From contig NC_009614.1 in NCBI RefSeq assembly GCF_000012825.1, positions 2,480,001 to 2,544,000 on the forward strand: DNA of 64,000 nt, in the 5' to 3' direction. The translations under genes were made by a program, and so were the position numbers. Below are positions 35,940-45,313 of this stretch, in pieces. The stretch is from Phocaeicola vulgatus ATCC 8482. GTDB taxonomy: Bacteria > Bacteroidota > Bacteroidia > Bacteroidales > Bacteroidaceae. The first letter of the stretch is position 1. Each line of letters begins with the position of its first letter. The notes beneath the pieces are model-generated. The model did no database searches, had not been told where the DNA came from, and saw only the letters and a program-made list of their open reading frames with translations.

Positions 35940-37037
35940 ATGGAACATCCTGAAAATAGTGAAGAATATAAGGGATTGACAGTGAACAAAGGTATTGAGC
36001 AACCATCTATTGTGAATCCTTATTTGAAACTACGTAAAAAACCTCGTCGTCGTGAGTTTTCCGTAGGTGAATATGTAGAAGGCATCGTAAAAGGTGATGT
36101 GACCGTATTGAGTCAGGCGGTTACTTTGGTGGAGAGTGTAAAACCGGAACATCAGGCTATTGCCCAGGAAGTGATAGAGAAGTGTCTGCCTTATTCCGGA
36201 AATTCTATGCGAATCGGTATCAGTGGTGTGCCCGGTGCCGGCAAGAGTACATCTATTGATGTATTTGGATTGCATGTGCTTGAGAAGGGAGGAAAATTAG
36301 CTGTTTTAGCTATTGATCCCAGTAGTGAGCGTTCTAAAGGCAGTATTTTGGGAGATAAGACCCGCATGGAGAAACTATCCGTCCATCCGAAGTCTTTTAT
36401 ACGGCCTAGTCCGTCGGCAGGTTCGTTGGGAGGGGTAGCTCGTAAGACTCGTGAAACGATCATACTTTGTGAGGCTGCGGGCTTTGATAAGATTTTTGTT
36501 GAAACGGTTGGAGTAGGGCAGAGCGAAACGGCAGTGCATTCTATGGTGGATTTCTTTTTGCTGATTCAACTGGCCGGTACTGGTGATGAATTGCAGGGGA
36601 TTAAGAGAGGTATCATGGAAATGGCGGATGGAATTGTTATCAATAAAGCCGACGGCAGCAATATTGAGAAAGCAAAACTGGCTGCCAGTCATTTCCGCAA
36701 TGCTTTACATTTGTTTCCTGCTCCTGATTCGGGCTGGAGTCCTAAAGTAATGACGTATTCCGGCTTTTATGGTATTGGAATTAAAGAAATCTGGGATATG
36801 ATCTATGAATACTTCGCTTTTGTGAAAGCGAATGGTTATTTTGAATATCGCAGAAATGAACAGGCCAAGTATTGGATGTATGAGTCTATCAACGAGCATT
36901 TGCGTGATAGTTTCTATAATAATGAAAAGATAATTTCTATGTTGGCTGCAAAAGAGGAAGAGGTGCTGAATGGCAAACTGACTTCGTTTGTTGCTGCCAA
37001 AAAGTTATTGGATGCTTATTTCTCAACCTTGAAATAA
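35940..37037 (+). CDS. meaB: Methylmalonyl-CoA mutase-associated GTPase MeaB
   Basis: A 365-residue G3E-type GTPase that protects and reloads adenosylcobalamin-dependent methylmalonyl-CoA mutase. The P-loop GVPGAGKST (about 95-103), the switch region ETVGVGQSE and the NKADG base-specificity motif (about 240) are clear. Bacteroides use the mutase in propionate production, so the gene is expected even though the mutase subunits are not in this window. It follows DUF1573 directly and ends at a terminator. Confidence 0.95.
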   Translation: MEHPENSEEYKGLTVNKGIEQPSIVNPYLKLRKKPRRREFSVGEYVEGIVKGDVTVLSQAVTLVESVKPEHQAIAQEVIEKCLPYSGNSMRIGISGVPGAGKSTSIDVFGLHVLEKGGKLAVLAIDPSSERSKGSILGDKTRMEKLSVHPKSFIRPSPSAGSLGGVARKTRETIILCEAAGFDKIFVETVGVGQSETAVHSMVDFFLLIQLAGTGDELQGIKRGIMEMADGIVINKADGSNIEKAKLAASHFRNALHLFPAPDSGWSPKVMTYSGFYGIGIKEIWDMIYEYFAFVKANGYFEYRRNEQAKYWMYESINEHLRDSFYNNEKIISMLAAKEEEVLNGKLTSFVAAKKLLDAYFSTLK

Positions 37038-37061
37038 GGTTTTGCTACCAACAGGCAAAAC

Positions 37062-37104
37062 AAAAAACGCAGATTATGATTATTCATTAAATCTGCGTTT
37101 TTTT
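37062..37104. terminator. Bidirectional terminator meaB / pfkA
   Basis: Arms 37062-37075 and 37089-37102 pair (AAAAAACGCAGATT and its inverse) with T tracts on both strands and a 13-base loop. Confidence 0.85.
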
Positions 37105-37125
37105 TATTGTCTGTGGTGGATGAAA

Positions 37126-38106
37126 TTAGATAGAAAGTTCGTGAAGTACATTCACCAATTCTCTGTCTATAGGCTTGTCGTTCTTTATAGCTTTAGCGAA
37201 AGGTACATAAACAATCTTATCATCATCAATACCAATCATTACATTACGTTGTCCTTCCAATAGTGCTTGGATGCTGGCCACTCCCATACGGCTGGCAATG
37301 ATTCGGTCATGCGCTGTGGGGCGTCCGCCACGTTGTAAATGTCCTAATATCGTTACACGCACATCGTATTGCGGATATTCGTTCTTCACACGTTCGGCAT
37401 AGTGCATTGCACCCCCGGTCAGTTCGCTTTCGGCTACTAATACGATGCTACTGCTCTTGGATTTGCGGAAACCATGTTCGATGAATTCTTCCAATTGGTC
37501 AACTTCTGTGCTGAATTCCGGAATAATAGCTGCTTCTGCACCTGCGGCAATAGCGCCGTTCAATGCCAGGAAACCTGCATCACGTCCCATCACTTCAACA
37601 AAAAATAAGCGTTCGTGAGAAGTTGCCGTATCACGGATTTTATCTACTGCATCCAAAATTGTGTTCAAAGCTGTATCATAGCCGATGGTGGTGTCGGTTC
37701 CATACAGGTCGTTGTCAATCGTTCCGGGCAGACCGATACAAGGCACATCAAATTCCTGAGCAAAGATACGTGCACCGGTCAACGAACCGTCACCGCCGAT
37801 AATGACCAAAGCATCAATCTCGTGCTTTTTCATATTTTCGTAAGCTTGTGCCCGTCCTTCGGGTGTCGTGAATTCTTTGCAACGGGCGGTTTTCAGAATG
37901 GTACCTCCCATTTGTATGATGTTGCTAACATTTTGGCTTTTGAATTCCTGAATTTCATCTGTTACCAATCCTTTGTAACCTCTATAAATGCCATATACTT
38001 TCAAGCCGTTATAGATGGCAGAACGTGTGACTGCACGAATGGCAGCATTCATTCCCGGAGCATCTCCTCCAGAGGTTAAAATACCAATACTTTTAATCGT
38101 TCCCAT
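37126..38106 (-). CDS. pfkA: ATP-dependent 6-phosphofructokinase
   Basis: A 326-residue glycolytic kinase making fructose 1,6-bisphosphate. The N-terminus [15 protein letters not shown] and the GGDGSLTGA motif (Gly rather than Asp at the discriminating position) mark the ATP-using rather than the pyrophosphate-using type. [20 protein letters not shown] supplies the catalytic aspartate. Length is that of the short bacterial form. It is a single-gene unit with its own promoter. Confidence 0.95.
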   Translation of the reverse strand: MGTIKSIGILTSGGDAPGMNAAIRAVTRSAIYNGLKVYGIYRGYKGLVTDEIQEFKSQNVSNIIQMGGTILKTARCKEFTTPEGRAQAYENMKKHEIDALVIIGGDGSLTGARIFAQEFDVPCIGLPGTIDNDLYGTDTTIGYDTALNTILDAVDKIRDTATSHERLFFVEVMGRDAGFLALNGAIAAGAEAAIIPEFSTEVDQLEEFIEHGFRKSKSSSIVLVAESELTGGAMHYAERVKNEYPQYDVRVTILGHLQRGGRPTAHDRIIASRMGVASIQALLEGQRNVMIGIDDDKIVYVPFAKAIKNDKPIDRELVNVLHELSI

Positions 38107-38134
38107 AAATACCCATTTTAATATTTTTATGTCG

Positions 38135-38142
38135 CAAAGTTA
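38135..38142 (-). promoter_or_regulatory. -7 box of pfkA
   Basis: The minus strand reads TAACTTTG, a full TAnnTTTG match, giving a leader of about 25 bases. Confidence 0.45.
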
Positions 38143-38187
38143 ACAAATTATCAGTTGGACAACGATAATTTTCTATTTTTTATTGGT

Positions 38188-39054
38188 CTATTTTTCGTTT
38201 AAGATTGCTTTTTTACATTCTTCCATCAACCATTTGGGGGTGGAAGTCGCTCCACAAATGCCGATGGAACGGACGTCCTCGAGCAAGTTCCGGTCTATTT
38301 CTTCCGGCTGGTCAATGAGGTATGAATTCGGATTGATCTTTTTGCATTCTTGATATAAGATCTTTCCGTTTGAGCTTTTTCGTCCGCAGACAAAAAAGAT
38401 CAGATCATGCGCTGCTGCAAATTTGCGGATGTTAGGCATCCGGTTGGCCACTTGCCGGCAGATTGTGTCGTAATATTCAAAAGTGGCATCGGGTGAGATA
38501 TGCTCCTTGATATATTCTATGATTTGCCAGAATTCTTCCAAAGACTTGGTTGTCTGGGAGTACAAGCGTATGTCTTTGGTGAAGTCCAGATGAGCAGCTT
38601 CAGCAGGTGTTTCTATGACAATTGCTTTTCCATGAGTTTGACCTACCAGCCCCAGTACTTCGGCATGACCGTTCTTGCCATAAATCACGATTTGTGTGTC
38701 TTGACTTGCCGGAACATTGTCATACTCCTGTTTGATGCGCTTTTGGAGGCGTAATACTACCGGACAGGTGGCGTCAATGATCTCGATGTTGTTGGTACGG
38801 GCTATAGCGTATGTTTCAGGAGGTTCTCCATGTGCGCGCAACAGTACTTTGGCATCGTGTAATTGGGCAAACTCTTCGTGGTTTATTGTGATAAGCCCCA
38901 TTTTTTTTAGGCGTTCACATTCCTGTCCGTTGTGTACAATGTCTCCCAGACAATAAAGAGTGTTTCCTTTTGCCAGTTCTTCTTCTGCTTTACGGATAGC
39001 TGTGGTGACTCCGAAGCAGAACCCAGATCCTTCGTCTATCTCTATGTTAACCAT
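38188..39054 (-). CDS. ispH: 4-hydroxy-3-methylbut-2-enyl diphosphate reductase
   Basis: The last enzyme of the non-mevalonate isoprenoid pathway, producing IPP and DMAPP. It has 288 residues. The three iron-sulfur cysteines are in SGFCFGV (about residue 13), DATCPVV (about 96) and ICGATSTP (about 268). It overlaps cmk by 8 bases, so translation is coupled. Confidence 0.96.
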   Translation of the reverse strand: MVNIEIDEGSGFCFGVTTAIRKAEEELAKGNTLYCLGDIVHNGQECERLKKMGLITINHEEFAQLHDAKVLLRAHGEPPETYAIARTNNIEIIDATCPVVLRLQKRIKQEYDNVPASQDTQIVIYGKNGHAEVLGLVGQTHGKAIVIETPAEAAHLDFTKDIRLYSQTTKSLEEFWQIIEYIKEHISPDATFEYYDTICRQVANRMPNIRKFAAAHDLIFFVCGRKSSNGKILYQECKKINPNSYLIDQPEEIDRNLLEDVRSIGICGATSTPKWLMEECKKAILNEK

Positions 39055-39736
39055 TTATCGCTGCTTGAAATTTTTCGGTCAGCCACTTTTTCTGTTCGGC
39101 AATGCTCATGTGGCTGTTGTCCAACAAGATAGCGTCATCCGCTTGCCGTAACGGGCTGACTTCACGGGTTTGGTCTATACGGTCACGCTCTTCCACATTT
39201 TCCAGAATTTTTTCATAAGAGGCCTCTTGCCCTTTACTTCTTAATTCATCATAACGGCGCTGTGCACGTATGGCAGCCGAGGCGGTTACAAATATTTTCA
39301 GTTCGGCATCGGGGAAAACAACGGTTCCAATGTCCCTTCCGTCCATGACAATTCCTTTGGCCTTTCCCATTTCCTGTTGTTGTTTCACCAAAGCCTCACG
39401 TACAAAACCCAAGGCGGCGATAGGGCTTACATGAGAGGAAACTTCCATGCTGCGGATGGCATCCTCTACATTTGTATCGTTCAGGAAAGTCATGGGGCGT
39501 TGTGTCTCCGGATTTAACCGGAATGAAATATGTATATCGGGCATCGCTGTTTTTAACGCTTCGGTGTCGATGCCTCTTTCCGTAAAGAACCCTTTCTGCA
39601 GGCTATATAATGTAACAGCACGATACATGGCACCGCTATCAATATAAATGTATCCTATTTCACGTGCCAAGTCTTTGGCCATCGTGCTTTTTCCACATGA
39701 TGAATAACCGTCAATGGCAATAGTTATTTTTTTCAT
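39047..39736 (-). CDS. cmk: (d)CMP kinase
   Basis: A 229-residue nucleotide kinase that phosphorylates CMP and dCMP. The P-loop is [15 protein letters not shown] (about 9-23), and [13 protein letters not shown] (about 125-137) binds the monophosphate. It leads the cmk-ispH unit with a -7 box at 39773-39780. Confidence 0.95.
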   Translation of the reverse strand: MKKITIAIDGYSSCGKSTMAKDLAREIGYIYIDSGAMYRAVTLYSLQKGFFTERGIDTEALKTAMPDIHISFRLNPETQRPMTFLNDTNVEDAIRSMEVSSHVSPIAALGFVREALVKQQQEMGKAKGIVMDGRDIGTVVFPDAELKIFVTASAAIRAQRRYDELRSKGQEASYEKILENVEERDRIDQTREVSPLRQADDAILLDNSHMSIAEQKKWLTEKFQAAING

Positions 39737-39772
39737 ATATAATTAATGTATAGGTGACTACTAAAAACGCTT

Positions 39773-39780
39773 CAAAGATA
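39773..39780 (-). promoter_or_regulatory. -7 box of cmk-ispH
   Basis: Perfect TATCTTTG on the minus strand, about 37 bases before the ATG. No clear -33 is visible. Confidence 0.5.
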
Positions 39781-39876
39781 GATAAAAGTTGGGTGTATGT
39801 CTATGAAATCGGATGAAAATAAAATGAATTAGCATATTTTTCATGTGAAAATACTTTTTATTTAAAAGATTTGTGT

Positions 39877-39884
39877 TACATTTG
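39877..39884 (+). promoter_or_regulatory. -7 box of tonB
   Basis: TACATTTG on the plus strand, a full TAnnTTTG match, 38 bases before the tonB ATG. Confidence 0.5.
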
Positions 39885-39921
39885 CCCTCAGTGAGAAACA
39901 CTTAATTTTAAAACACAATTT

Positions 39922-40605
39922 ATGGAAGTTAAAAAATCGCCTAAAGCAGATCTCGAAGGTAAAAAGAGTACCTGGCTGCTTATCGGTTATGTGTTTATCC
40001 TTGCTCTCATGTTTGTAGCTTTCGAATGGACTGATCGCGACAAGCAAGTGACTACGGAAACAGGTATAACCGATGTCGTATTTGAAGAAGAAATTATCCC
40101 TATTACGGAACAGGAACAAAAACAAGCTCCTCCTCCTCCCGAAGCTCCTAAGGTAGAAGAAGTGCTTCAGATCGTTGAAAACGATGCTAAAGTAGAAGAA
40201 ACTGCCATTCAGGCTTCTGAAGAAACAGGTCAGGCTGTGGAAGTTAAATATGTTCCGGTAGAAGTGGAAGAAGAAGAACCTGAAGAACAGCAGATATTCC
40301 AAGTTGTAGAGGAAATGCCTGAATTCCCCGGAGGTATGGCTGAATGTTTGAAGTTCTTGGGTAAGAATATTAAATACCCCACTATTTCTCAGGAAAACGG
40401 TGTGCAAGGTAAGGTTATCGTTCAGTTTGTCGTTAATAAGGACGGTTCTATCGTTGACCCGGTAGTTGTGCGTAGTGTAGACCCCTACTTGGATAAGGAA
40501 GCACTCCGTGTAATCAAGACCATGCCGAAATGGAAACCTGGCAAACAGCGTGGTAAAGCTGTACGTGTGAAATATACAGTGCCTGTAACTTTCAAATTAC
40601 AGTAA
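39922..40605 (+). CDS. tonB: Energy transducer TonB
   Basis: A 227-residue inner-membrane protein that spans the periplasm and drives TonB-dependent outer-membrane receptors. One transmembrane helix lies at about residues 18-34. An acidic, proline-bearing spacer follows (PPPPEAP near 73, many Glu), then the TonB C-terminal domain (about 130-227) with EFPGG, KYP, GVQGKVIVQFVV and MPKWKPGKQRGKAVRVKYTVPV. It has its own terminator. The exbB-exbD genes that would power it begin 2.2 kb downstream. Confidence 0.94.
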   Translation: MEVKKSPKADLEGKKSTWLLIGYVFILALMFVAFEWTDRDKQVTTETGITDVVFEEEIIPITEQEQKQAPPPPEAPKVEEVLQIVENDAKVEETAIQASEETGQAVEVKYVPVEVEEEEPEEQQIFQVVEEMPEFPGGMAECLKFLGKNIKYPTISQENGVQGKVIVQFVVNKDGSIVDPVVVRSVDPYLDKEALRVIKTMPKWKPGKQRGKAVRVKYTVPVTFKLQ

Positions 40606-40628
40606 TAAAATACTTTAATATCTTAATT

Positions 40629-40662
40629 AAGAGGCTGCCTTTAAAAAGCAGCCTCTTTTTCT
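40629..40662 (+). terminator. tonB terminator
   Basis: AAGAGGCTGC (40629-40638) pairs with GCAGCCTCTT (40648-40657) and runs into a T tract. Confidence 0.88.
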
Positions 40663-40686
40663 AGAACCCCTTAATCAAAATAATTT

Positions 40687-41664
40687 ATGGCTTTTTCTGC
40701 AGACCAGTTATTGGAAAAGGTAAATACTTATCTTGCTACGATGCCTTATGTGCGCGAACCAAAAGGATTGTATGCTCCTATAGAGTATGTCTTGTCATTA
40801 GGCGGTAAACGTATCCGTCCTGTTTTGATGTTGCTTTCCTATCAGCTTTACAAAGAGAATGTGGATGATATTTTACCACAAGCGGCAGGTATAGAGACTT
40901 ATCATAATTATACATTGTTGCATGATGATTTGATGGATTGTGCGGATATGCGCAGAAACAAGCCTACCGTGCATAAGGTTTGGGATGAGAATACGGCTAT
41001 TCTTTCGGGGGATGCCATGCTGGTGTTGGCTTATCGGCTGATGAATAATTGTCCGGAGCGTTATTTGAGGCAAGTGATGGATATTTTCAGTCAGACTGCT
41101 TTGGAAATTTGTGAAGGACAGCAGTGGGATATGGAATTTGAAACCCGGAATGATGTTACTGTTCCCGAATATATGGAGATGATTCGTTTAAAGACATCGG
41201 TACTTTTGTCTGCTGCGTTAAAAATTGGTGCTGTATTAGGGGGGGCTTCGGAAGATGATGCCCGCAAATTATACGATTTCGGTATCAAAATGGGATTGGC
41301 ATTCCAGTTACAGGATGATTATCTGGATGTGTATGGGGATTCGAAAGTGTTTGGAAAAAATATAGGTGGAGATATTTTATGCAATAAGAAGACTTTTATG
41401 CTGATCAATGCGTTGGCTTTGGCAGATGGGATACAACGGAAGGAGTTGGAAAAATGGATAGCTTCTACTGCTTTTTGTCCGGAAGAAAAGATAAAAGCTG
41501 TAACAGCTCTTTATGATAAGATAGGCATCGGCGGAATTTGTGAAGAAAAGATTAACGCTTATTATGTCGAGGGGCTTTCGTTGTTGGAAAGTATAGCTGT
41601 GCCTTCTGAAAGAAAAGAAGAGCTGAAGTCTTTTGTTTGTCATTTGATGAATAGAAAAGTATAA
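40687..41664 (+). CDS. Polyprenyl (geranylgeranyl/farnesyl-type) diphosphate synthase
   Basis: A 325-residue all-helical prenyltransferase that condenses IPP with an allylic diphosphate. Both aspartate-rich motifs are present: the first is DDLMD (about 81-85) and the second QLQDDYLDVYGD (about 210-221). Product chain length cannot be read with confidence. The size fits the short-chain class, while E. coli IspB-like enzymes are similar in length. It starts just after the tonB terminator and is followed one base later by tatD, so those two are cotranscribed. Confidence 0.9.
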   Translation: MAFSADQLLEKVNTYLATMPYVREPKGLYAPIEYVLSLGGKRIRPVLMLLSYQLYKENVDDILPQAAGIETYHNYTLLHDDLMDCADMRRNKPTVHKVWDENTAILSGDAMLVLAYRLMNNCPERYLRQVMDIFSQTALEICEGQQWDMEFETRNDVTVPEYMEMIRLKTSVLLSAALKIGAVLGGASEDDARKLYDFGIKMGLAFQLQDDYLDVYGDSKVFGKNIGGDILCNKKTFMLINALALADGIQRKELEKWIASTAFCPEEKIKAVTALYDKIGIGGICEEKINAYYVEGLSLLESIAVPSERKEELKSFVCHLMNRKV

Positions 41665-41665
41665 T

Positions 41666-42439
41666 ATGATTGACACGCATTCTCATTTGTTTGTTGAGGA
41701 GTTTGATGAGGATTTGCCGGCTGTGATAGAACGTGCTCGGGATTCCGGAGTATCTAAAGTCTTTATGCCCAATATTGATGACACCACGGTGGAAGCGATG
41801 TTGAATGTCTGTACGGCATATAAGGGGTATTGTTTTCCTATGATTGGATTTCATCCGACTTCTGTTGGGGCTGATTCGTTATTCCGTATTTATGAGATGA
41901 AAAAGCTGCTTTCCGGTGAACATCCTTTTGTGGCTGTAGGTGAGGTGGGAATGGATTTGTATTGGGATAAGACATATTTGAAAGAACAACAGAAGGCGTT
42001 GGATATACAGATTCAATGGGCATTGGAATATCATCTGCCTTTGGTGTTGCATTGCCGTGAAGCTTTTCCGGAGTTGTTTGAAGTGATGGAACCTTATAAA
42101 AAAACTGAGTTAAGCGGTATCTTTCATAGTTTTACGGGTGCTCTGGAGGAAGCAGGGCAGGTTTTAGAGTATGCTCGTTTTTTCTTTGGAATCAATGGAG
42201 TCGTTACATTCAAGAAGAGTAGTCTGGCTGAGGTTTTACCTCATATCCCCTTAGACAGAATTGTTCTTGAAACGGATTCTCCTTATTTGGCTCCTGTGCC
42301 TTTCAGGGGAAAACGGAACGAGTCTTCTTATATAAAGAATGTAGCGATGAAACTTGCCGAAATCTATGGTCTGGATTTTAAAGATGTGGATAGAATTACT
42401 GCCAATAATGCTTTAAAAGTGTTCAAAATGGCTGAATAA
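41666..42439 (+). CDS. tatD: TatD family metal-dependent hydrolase
   Basis: A 257-residue TIM-barrel nuclease family member, with the metal-binding DTHSHL at residues 3-8, GEVGMDLYW (about 92), LHCREA (about 128), FHSFTG and ETDSPYLAP (about 205). Known members act as 3'-5' DNA or RNA exonucleases. It begins one base after the polyprenyl synthase stop. Confidence 0.92.
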   Translation: MIDTHSHLFVEEFDEDLPAVIERARDSGVSKVFMPNIDDTTVEAMLNVCTAYKGYCFPMIGFHPTSVGADSLFRIYEMKKLLSGEHPFVAVGEVGMDLYWDKTYLKEQQKALDIQIQWALEYHLPLVLHCREAFPELFEVMEPYKKTELSGIFHSFTGALEEAGQVLEYARFFFGINGVVTFKKSSLAEVLPHIPLDRIVLETDSPYLAPVPFRGKRNESSYIKNVAMKLAEIYGLDFKDVDRITANNALKVFKMAE

Positions 42440-42516
42440 GTTTTTAAAGTTTATTAATTTTGATAGGTAATTTAAATATTGGCAGGGCTAATTCTACGTA
42501 AGACGAAAAAAAAGAA

Positions 42517-42524
42517 TACATTTG
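42517..42524 (+). promoter_or_regulatory. Candidate -7 box upstream of tRNA-Ser
   Basis: TACATTTG matches TAnnTTTG but lies about 80 bases before the tRNA. A closer, weaker candidate is CTTG (42540-42543) with TAATTTGC near 42560. I cannot choose between them. Confidence 0.3.
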
Positions 42525-42606
42525 TAGCTGAAATCGCTTGCAGTTCCCGATTTTCTTTGTAATTTGCACCCGATTTTAAAAAAGATAGTATTGTGTCGCC
42601 CGAAAA

Positions 42607-42694
42607 GGAGAGATGCTCGAGTGGTTGAAGAGGCACGCCTGGAAAGCGTGTAAACGCCAAAAGTGTTTCGCGGGTTCGAATCCCGCTCTCTCCG
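42607..42694 (+). tRNA. tRNA-Ser (anticodon GGA)
   Basis: An 88-base tRNA with a long variable arm, as expected for serine. The acceptor GGAGAGA pairs with TCTCTCC, discriminator G. The anticodon stem CACGC/GCGTG frames the loop CTGGAAA, giving GGA. The T arm is CGGGTTCGAATCCCG-like. No terminator separates it from exbB 87 bases downstream, so a shared transcript is possible. Confidence 0.95.
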
Positions 42695-42781
42695 CATTGT
42701 AATGGAAAGCACAACAGACTGGAAGACAATTAAAACAAATAAATAACAATTAATTAATTAATCTTAAAAATTAGACACACA

Positions 42782-43555
42782 ATGAAAAAGTTATTTGCAA
42801 TTCTTGCAGTGATGGGAGTCCTTACTTTAGGATCAGTTCAGCCTGTTATGGCTCAAGACGCAGCTCCGGCTCAAACAGAACAGACTACTGAAGCAGCAGT
42901 GGTTGAAGAAGGTGGTGGTCTTCACAAAGAGTTAAAAACCAAATTTATTGAAGGTGATGCCAGCTTCATGTCATTGGTAGCTATCGCATTGGTTTTAGGT
43001 TTGGCTTTCTGTATTGAACGTATCATTTATTTGAGCTTGGCTGAAACGAATACAAAGAAGTTGATGGCTAACATTGAGGCTGCTTTGGAAAAAGGTGATG
43101 TTGAAGCTGCTAAAACTGTATGTCGCAATACTCGTGGTCCGGTCGCTTCTATTTGTTATCAAGGCTTGATGAGAATAGATGAAGGTATTGATGTAGTAGA
43201 ACGTTCAGTTGTTTCTTACGGTGGAGTTCAAGCCGGTTATTTGGAAAAAGGATGTTCTTGGATTACATTGTTCATCGCAATGGCTCCGTCTTTGGGATTC
43301 TTGGGTACTGTAATCGGTATGGTTATGGCGTTCGATAAGATTCAGCAGGCTGGTGATATTTCTCCGACAGTTGTAGCTGGTGGTATGAAAGTGGCTTTGA
43401 TTACTACTATCTTCGGTTTGGTTGTAGCATTGATTCTTCAGGTATTCTATAACTACATCCTTTCTAAGATTGAAGGTTTGACAAGTGAAATGGAAGACTC
43501 TTCTATCACTTTGTTGGATATGATCACTAAATATAACTTGAAATACAAAAAATAA
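42782..43555 (+). CDS. exbB: MotA/TolQ/ExbB proton channel family protein
   Basis: A 257-residue inner-membrane proton channel subunit. It has a cleavable-looking signal peptide (residues 1-24, ending VMAQ) and a Glu-rich linker, then three transmembrane helices at about 62-82, 160-182 and 195-225, with the conserved APSLGFLGTVIGMV segment in helix 2. The signal peptide and extra N-terminal region are usual for Bacteroidota ExbB. It heads exbB / 4-TM protein / exbD / exbD and should energise TonB. Confidence 0.94.
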   Translation: MKKLFAILAVMGVLTLGSVQPVMAQDAAPAQTEQTTEAAVVEEGGGLHKELKTKFIEGDASFMSLVAIALVLGLAFCIERIIYLSLAETNTKKLMANIEAALEKGDVEAAKTVCRNTRGPVASICYQGLMRIDEGIDVVERSVVSYGGVQAGYLEKGCSWITLFIAMAPSLGFLGTVIGMVMAFDKIQQAGDISPTVVAGGMKVALITTIFGLVVALILQVFYNYILSKIEGLTSEMEDSSITLLDMITKYNLKYKK

Positions 43556-43562
43556 TTAGGAG

Positions 43563-44024
43563 ATGGCTAAGTTATCATATAAAGTGTCTTACTACATAAT
43601 GTACATTTGCTTTGCGCTGATTCTTGTCGTGCTGGGAATGTTCTATTTTGTAGGATACAATAATCCGGTAGGTGAATATAATGCACCTGAACATACGGAA
43701 ACATTGATTTACTTAATGTATGCAATGTTTGGAATATGTGTGGCAGTAACTGTAATTGGTGCGATAGCACAATTTGGCGCTGCCTTGAGAGATAATCCTA
43801 AAAGTGCAATAAAGTCTTTGATCGGCTTGGTCTTGTTTGTGGTAGTATTGGTCGTTTCTTACGGTATGGGTTCTGACTCTCCTGTTGTTTTGGCCGATGG
43901 TAGTGCTTACACTGATACAGGTTGGTTGAAAATTACTGATATGCTGATTTACTCCATTTATTTCTTGTTTGGTGTGGCTGCAATCGGTACTTTAGTAAAC
44001 TTGAGCGGTATCTTTAAAAGATAA
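43563..44024 (+). CDS. Four-helix membrane protein of the exbB-exbD cluster, unknown function
   Basis: A 153-residue membrane protein with four hydrophobic helices at about 10-32, 47-68, 82-102 and 127-148. I know no named family for it. It starts 7 bases after exbB and precedes two exbD genes, so it is almost certainly cotranscribed with them and probably part of, or an assembly factor for, the proton-channel complex. That role is inference from position alone. Confidence 0.8.
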   Translation: MAKLSYKVSYYIMYICFALILVVLGMFYFVGYNNPVGEYNAPEHTETLIYLMYAMFGICVAVTVIGAIAQFGAALRDNPKSAIKSLIGLVLFVVVLVVSYGMGSDSPVVLADGSAYTDTGWLKITDMLIYSIYFLFGVAAIGTLVNLSGIFKR

Positions 44025-44067
44025 TATTATCTACATTGATTAAATAATTTAAAACGAAGTAAGTAAA

Positions 44068-44658
44068 ATGGCAAGAAAAAAAAGAGGCGTACCTGGAATT
44101 AACTCCAGTTCAACAGCTGATATTGCCTTTATGTTGCTTATTTTCTTCCTGATAACAACATCAATGGATACTGACCGTGGTTTGGCGAGACGGCTTCCGC
44201 CTCCTCCCGAAAACAAGGATCAGAAAGATGATGATATTATTGTAAAGGAACGAAACATCCTTCAAGTCCGTCTGAATAAAGACAACCAGCTGATGTGTGG
44301 TACGGACTATATTGATGTGAAGCAATTGAAAGAAAAGGCAAAAGAGTTTATAGCCAATCCGTATGATGATGAAAATCTGCCTGAAAAGCATAGAAAGAAT
44401 ATTCCTTTGCTGGGTGATTGTATGATTACGGAAAATCATGTAATCTCTGTTCAGAATGACGTTGGAACTAGCTATCAAGCATATATTGATGTGCAAAATG
44501 AATTGGTTGCTGCGTATAATGAACTTCGTAATGAACTAGGTAAAGCTAAATTTGGAAAGCTTTATAATGAGTGCAACGAAGATGAACAAAAAGCTATTCG
44601 TGAATATTATCCGCAGAAGATTTCTGAAGCTGAACCTAAAAAGTATGGAGGTAAGTAA
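44068..44658 (+). CDS. exbD: Biopolymer transporter ExbD (long form)
   Basis: A 196-residue ExbD/TolR protein. The N-terminal transmembrane helix carries the proton-relay aspartate in STADIAFMLLIFFLITTS (about residues 14-31). The periplasmic part is longer than the usual 140 residues, with a charged insertion at about 80-120. It overlaps the next exbD gene by one base. Confidence 0.92.
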   Translation: MARKKRGVPGINSSSTADIAFMLLIFFLITTSMDTDRGLARRLPPPPENKDQKDDDIIVKERNILQVRLNKDNQLMCGTDYIDVKQLKEKAKEFIANPYDDENLPEKHRKNIPLLGDCMITENHVISVQNDVGTSYQAYIDVQNELVAAYNELRNELGKAKFGKLYNECNEDEQKAIREYYPQKISEAEPKKYGGK

Positions 44659-45122
44659 TGGGAAAATTTAATAAAACAGGTAAACGTGGAATGCCTGAGT
44701 TGAATACCTCTTCATTGCCTGACCTTATCTTTACCATGTTGTTCTTCTTTATGATTGTAACAACCATGCGTGAGGTTACATTGAAGGTTCAATTTCAGGT
44801 TCCTCAAGGAACAGAATTGGAAAAGTTGGAAAAGAAGTCGTTGGTTTCCTTTATTTATATAGGTAAACCGTTGCCGGAATTCCAAAAGAAAATGGGTGCT
44901 GAAAGTCGTATTCAGTTGAATGATAAGTTTGCTGAAGTGTCAGAAGTTCAGGACTACATTTATCAGGAACGTGAGAATATGAAAGAAGAAGACCAGCCAT
45001 TTATGACAGTATCCTTGAAAGTTGATAAAGATACAAAGATGGGTATTGTACAGGATGTAAAGCAGGCACTTCGTCAAGCTTACGCTTTGAAAATAAACTA
45101 TTCAGCTACTCAACGTCAGTAA
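44658..45122 (+). CDS. exbD: Biopolymer transporter ExbD (second copy)
   Basis: A 154-residue ExbD/TolR protein. SSLPDLIFTMLFFFMIVTT (about 14-32) keeps the essential Asp in the single helix. It differs strongly from the upstream copy in the periplasmic domain, so the two may form a heteromer. It is the last gene of the cluster and is followed by a terminator. Confidence 0.92.
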   Translation: MGKFNKTGKRGMPELNTSSLPDLIFTMLFFFMIVTTMREVTLKVQFQVPQGTELEKLEKKSLVSFIYIGKPLPEFQKKMGAESRIQLNDKFAEVSEVQDYIYQERENMKEEDQPFMTVSLKVDKDTKMGIVQDVKQALRQAYALKINYSATQRQ

Positions 45123-45141
45123 TAGTTATATAAGCATAGAT

Positions 45142-45177
45142 AAAAAAGGAAGCTGTTTTTAACAGCTTCCTTTTTTT
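45142..45177 (+). terminator. exbB-exbD cluster terminator
   Basis: A 16-bp perfect stem (45142-45157 with 45161-45176, core GGAAGCTGTT), a 3-base loop and a T tract. Confidence 0.9.
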
Positions 45178-45313
45178 ATGTTTTCCATTCTATTTGTTAT
45201 GGACGAATTTATCCGTTACCTATGGCTAGTAATAGTACGTACAATGGATTTTTTGAGGACAAACTCCTGTGTGGTGGCTCAGGGAATTGAAGAAAAAGAT
45301 GAAGAATGAATGT

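Noticed and set aside
38107..38187. Possible riboswitch or attenuator in gaps before pfkA, ispH, mgtE and thyA
   Set aside because: The gaps are too short or lack any fold I can recognise. The rsmA-mgtE gap is 31 bases, so no Mg2+ leader RNA fits there.
42472..42729. Open frames running across tRNA-Ser on the minus strand
   Set aside because: They translate the complement of the tRNA, including its conserved T arm (GIRTRE-type peptide), a frequent false call.
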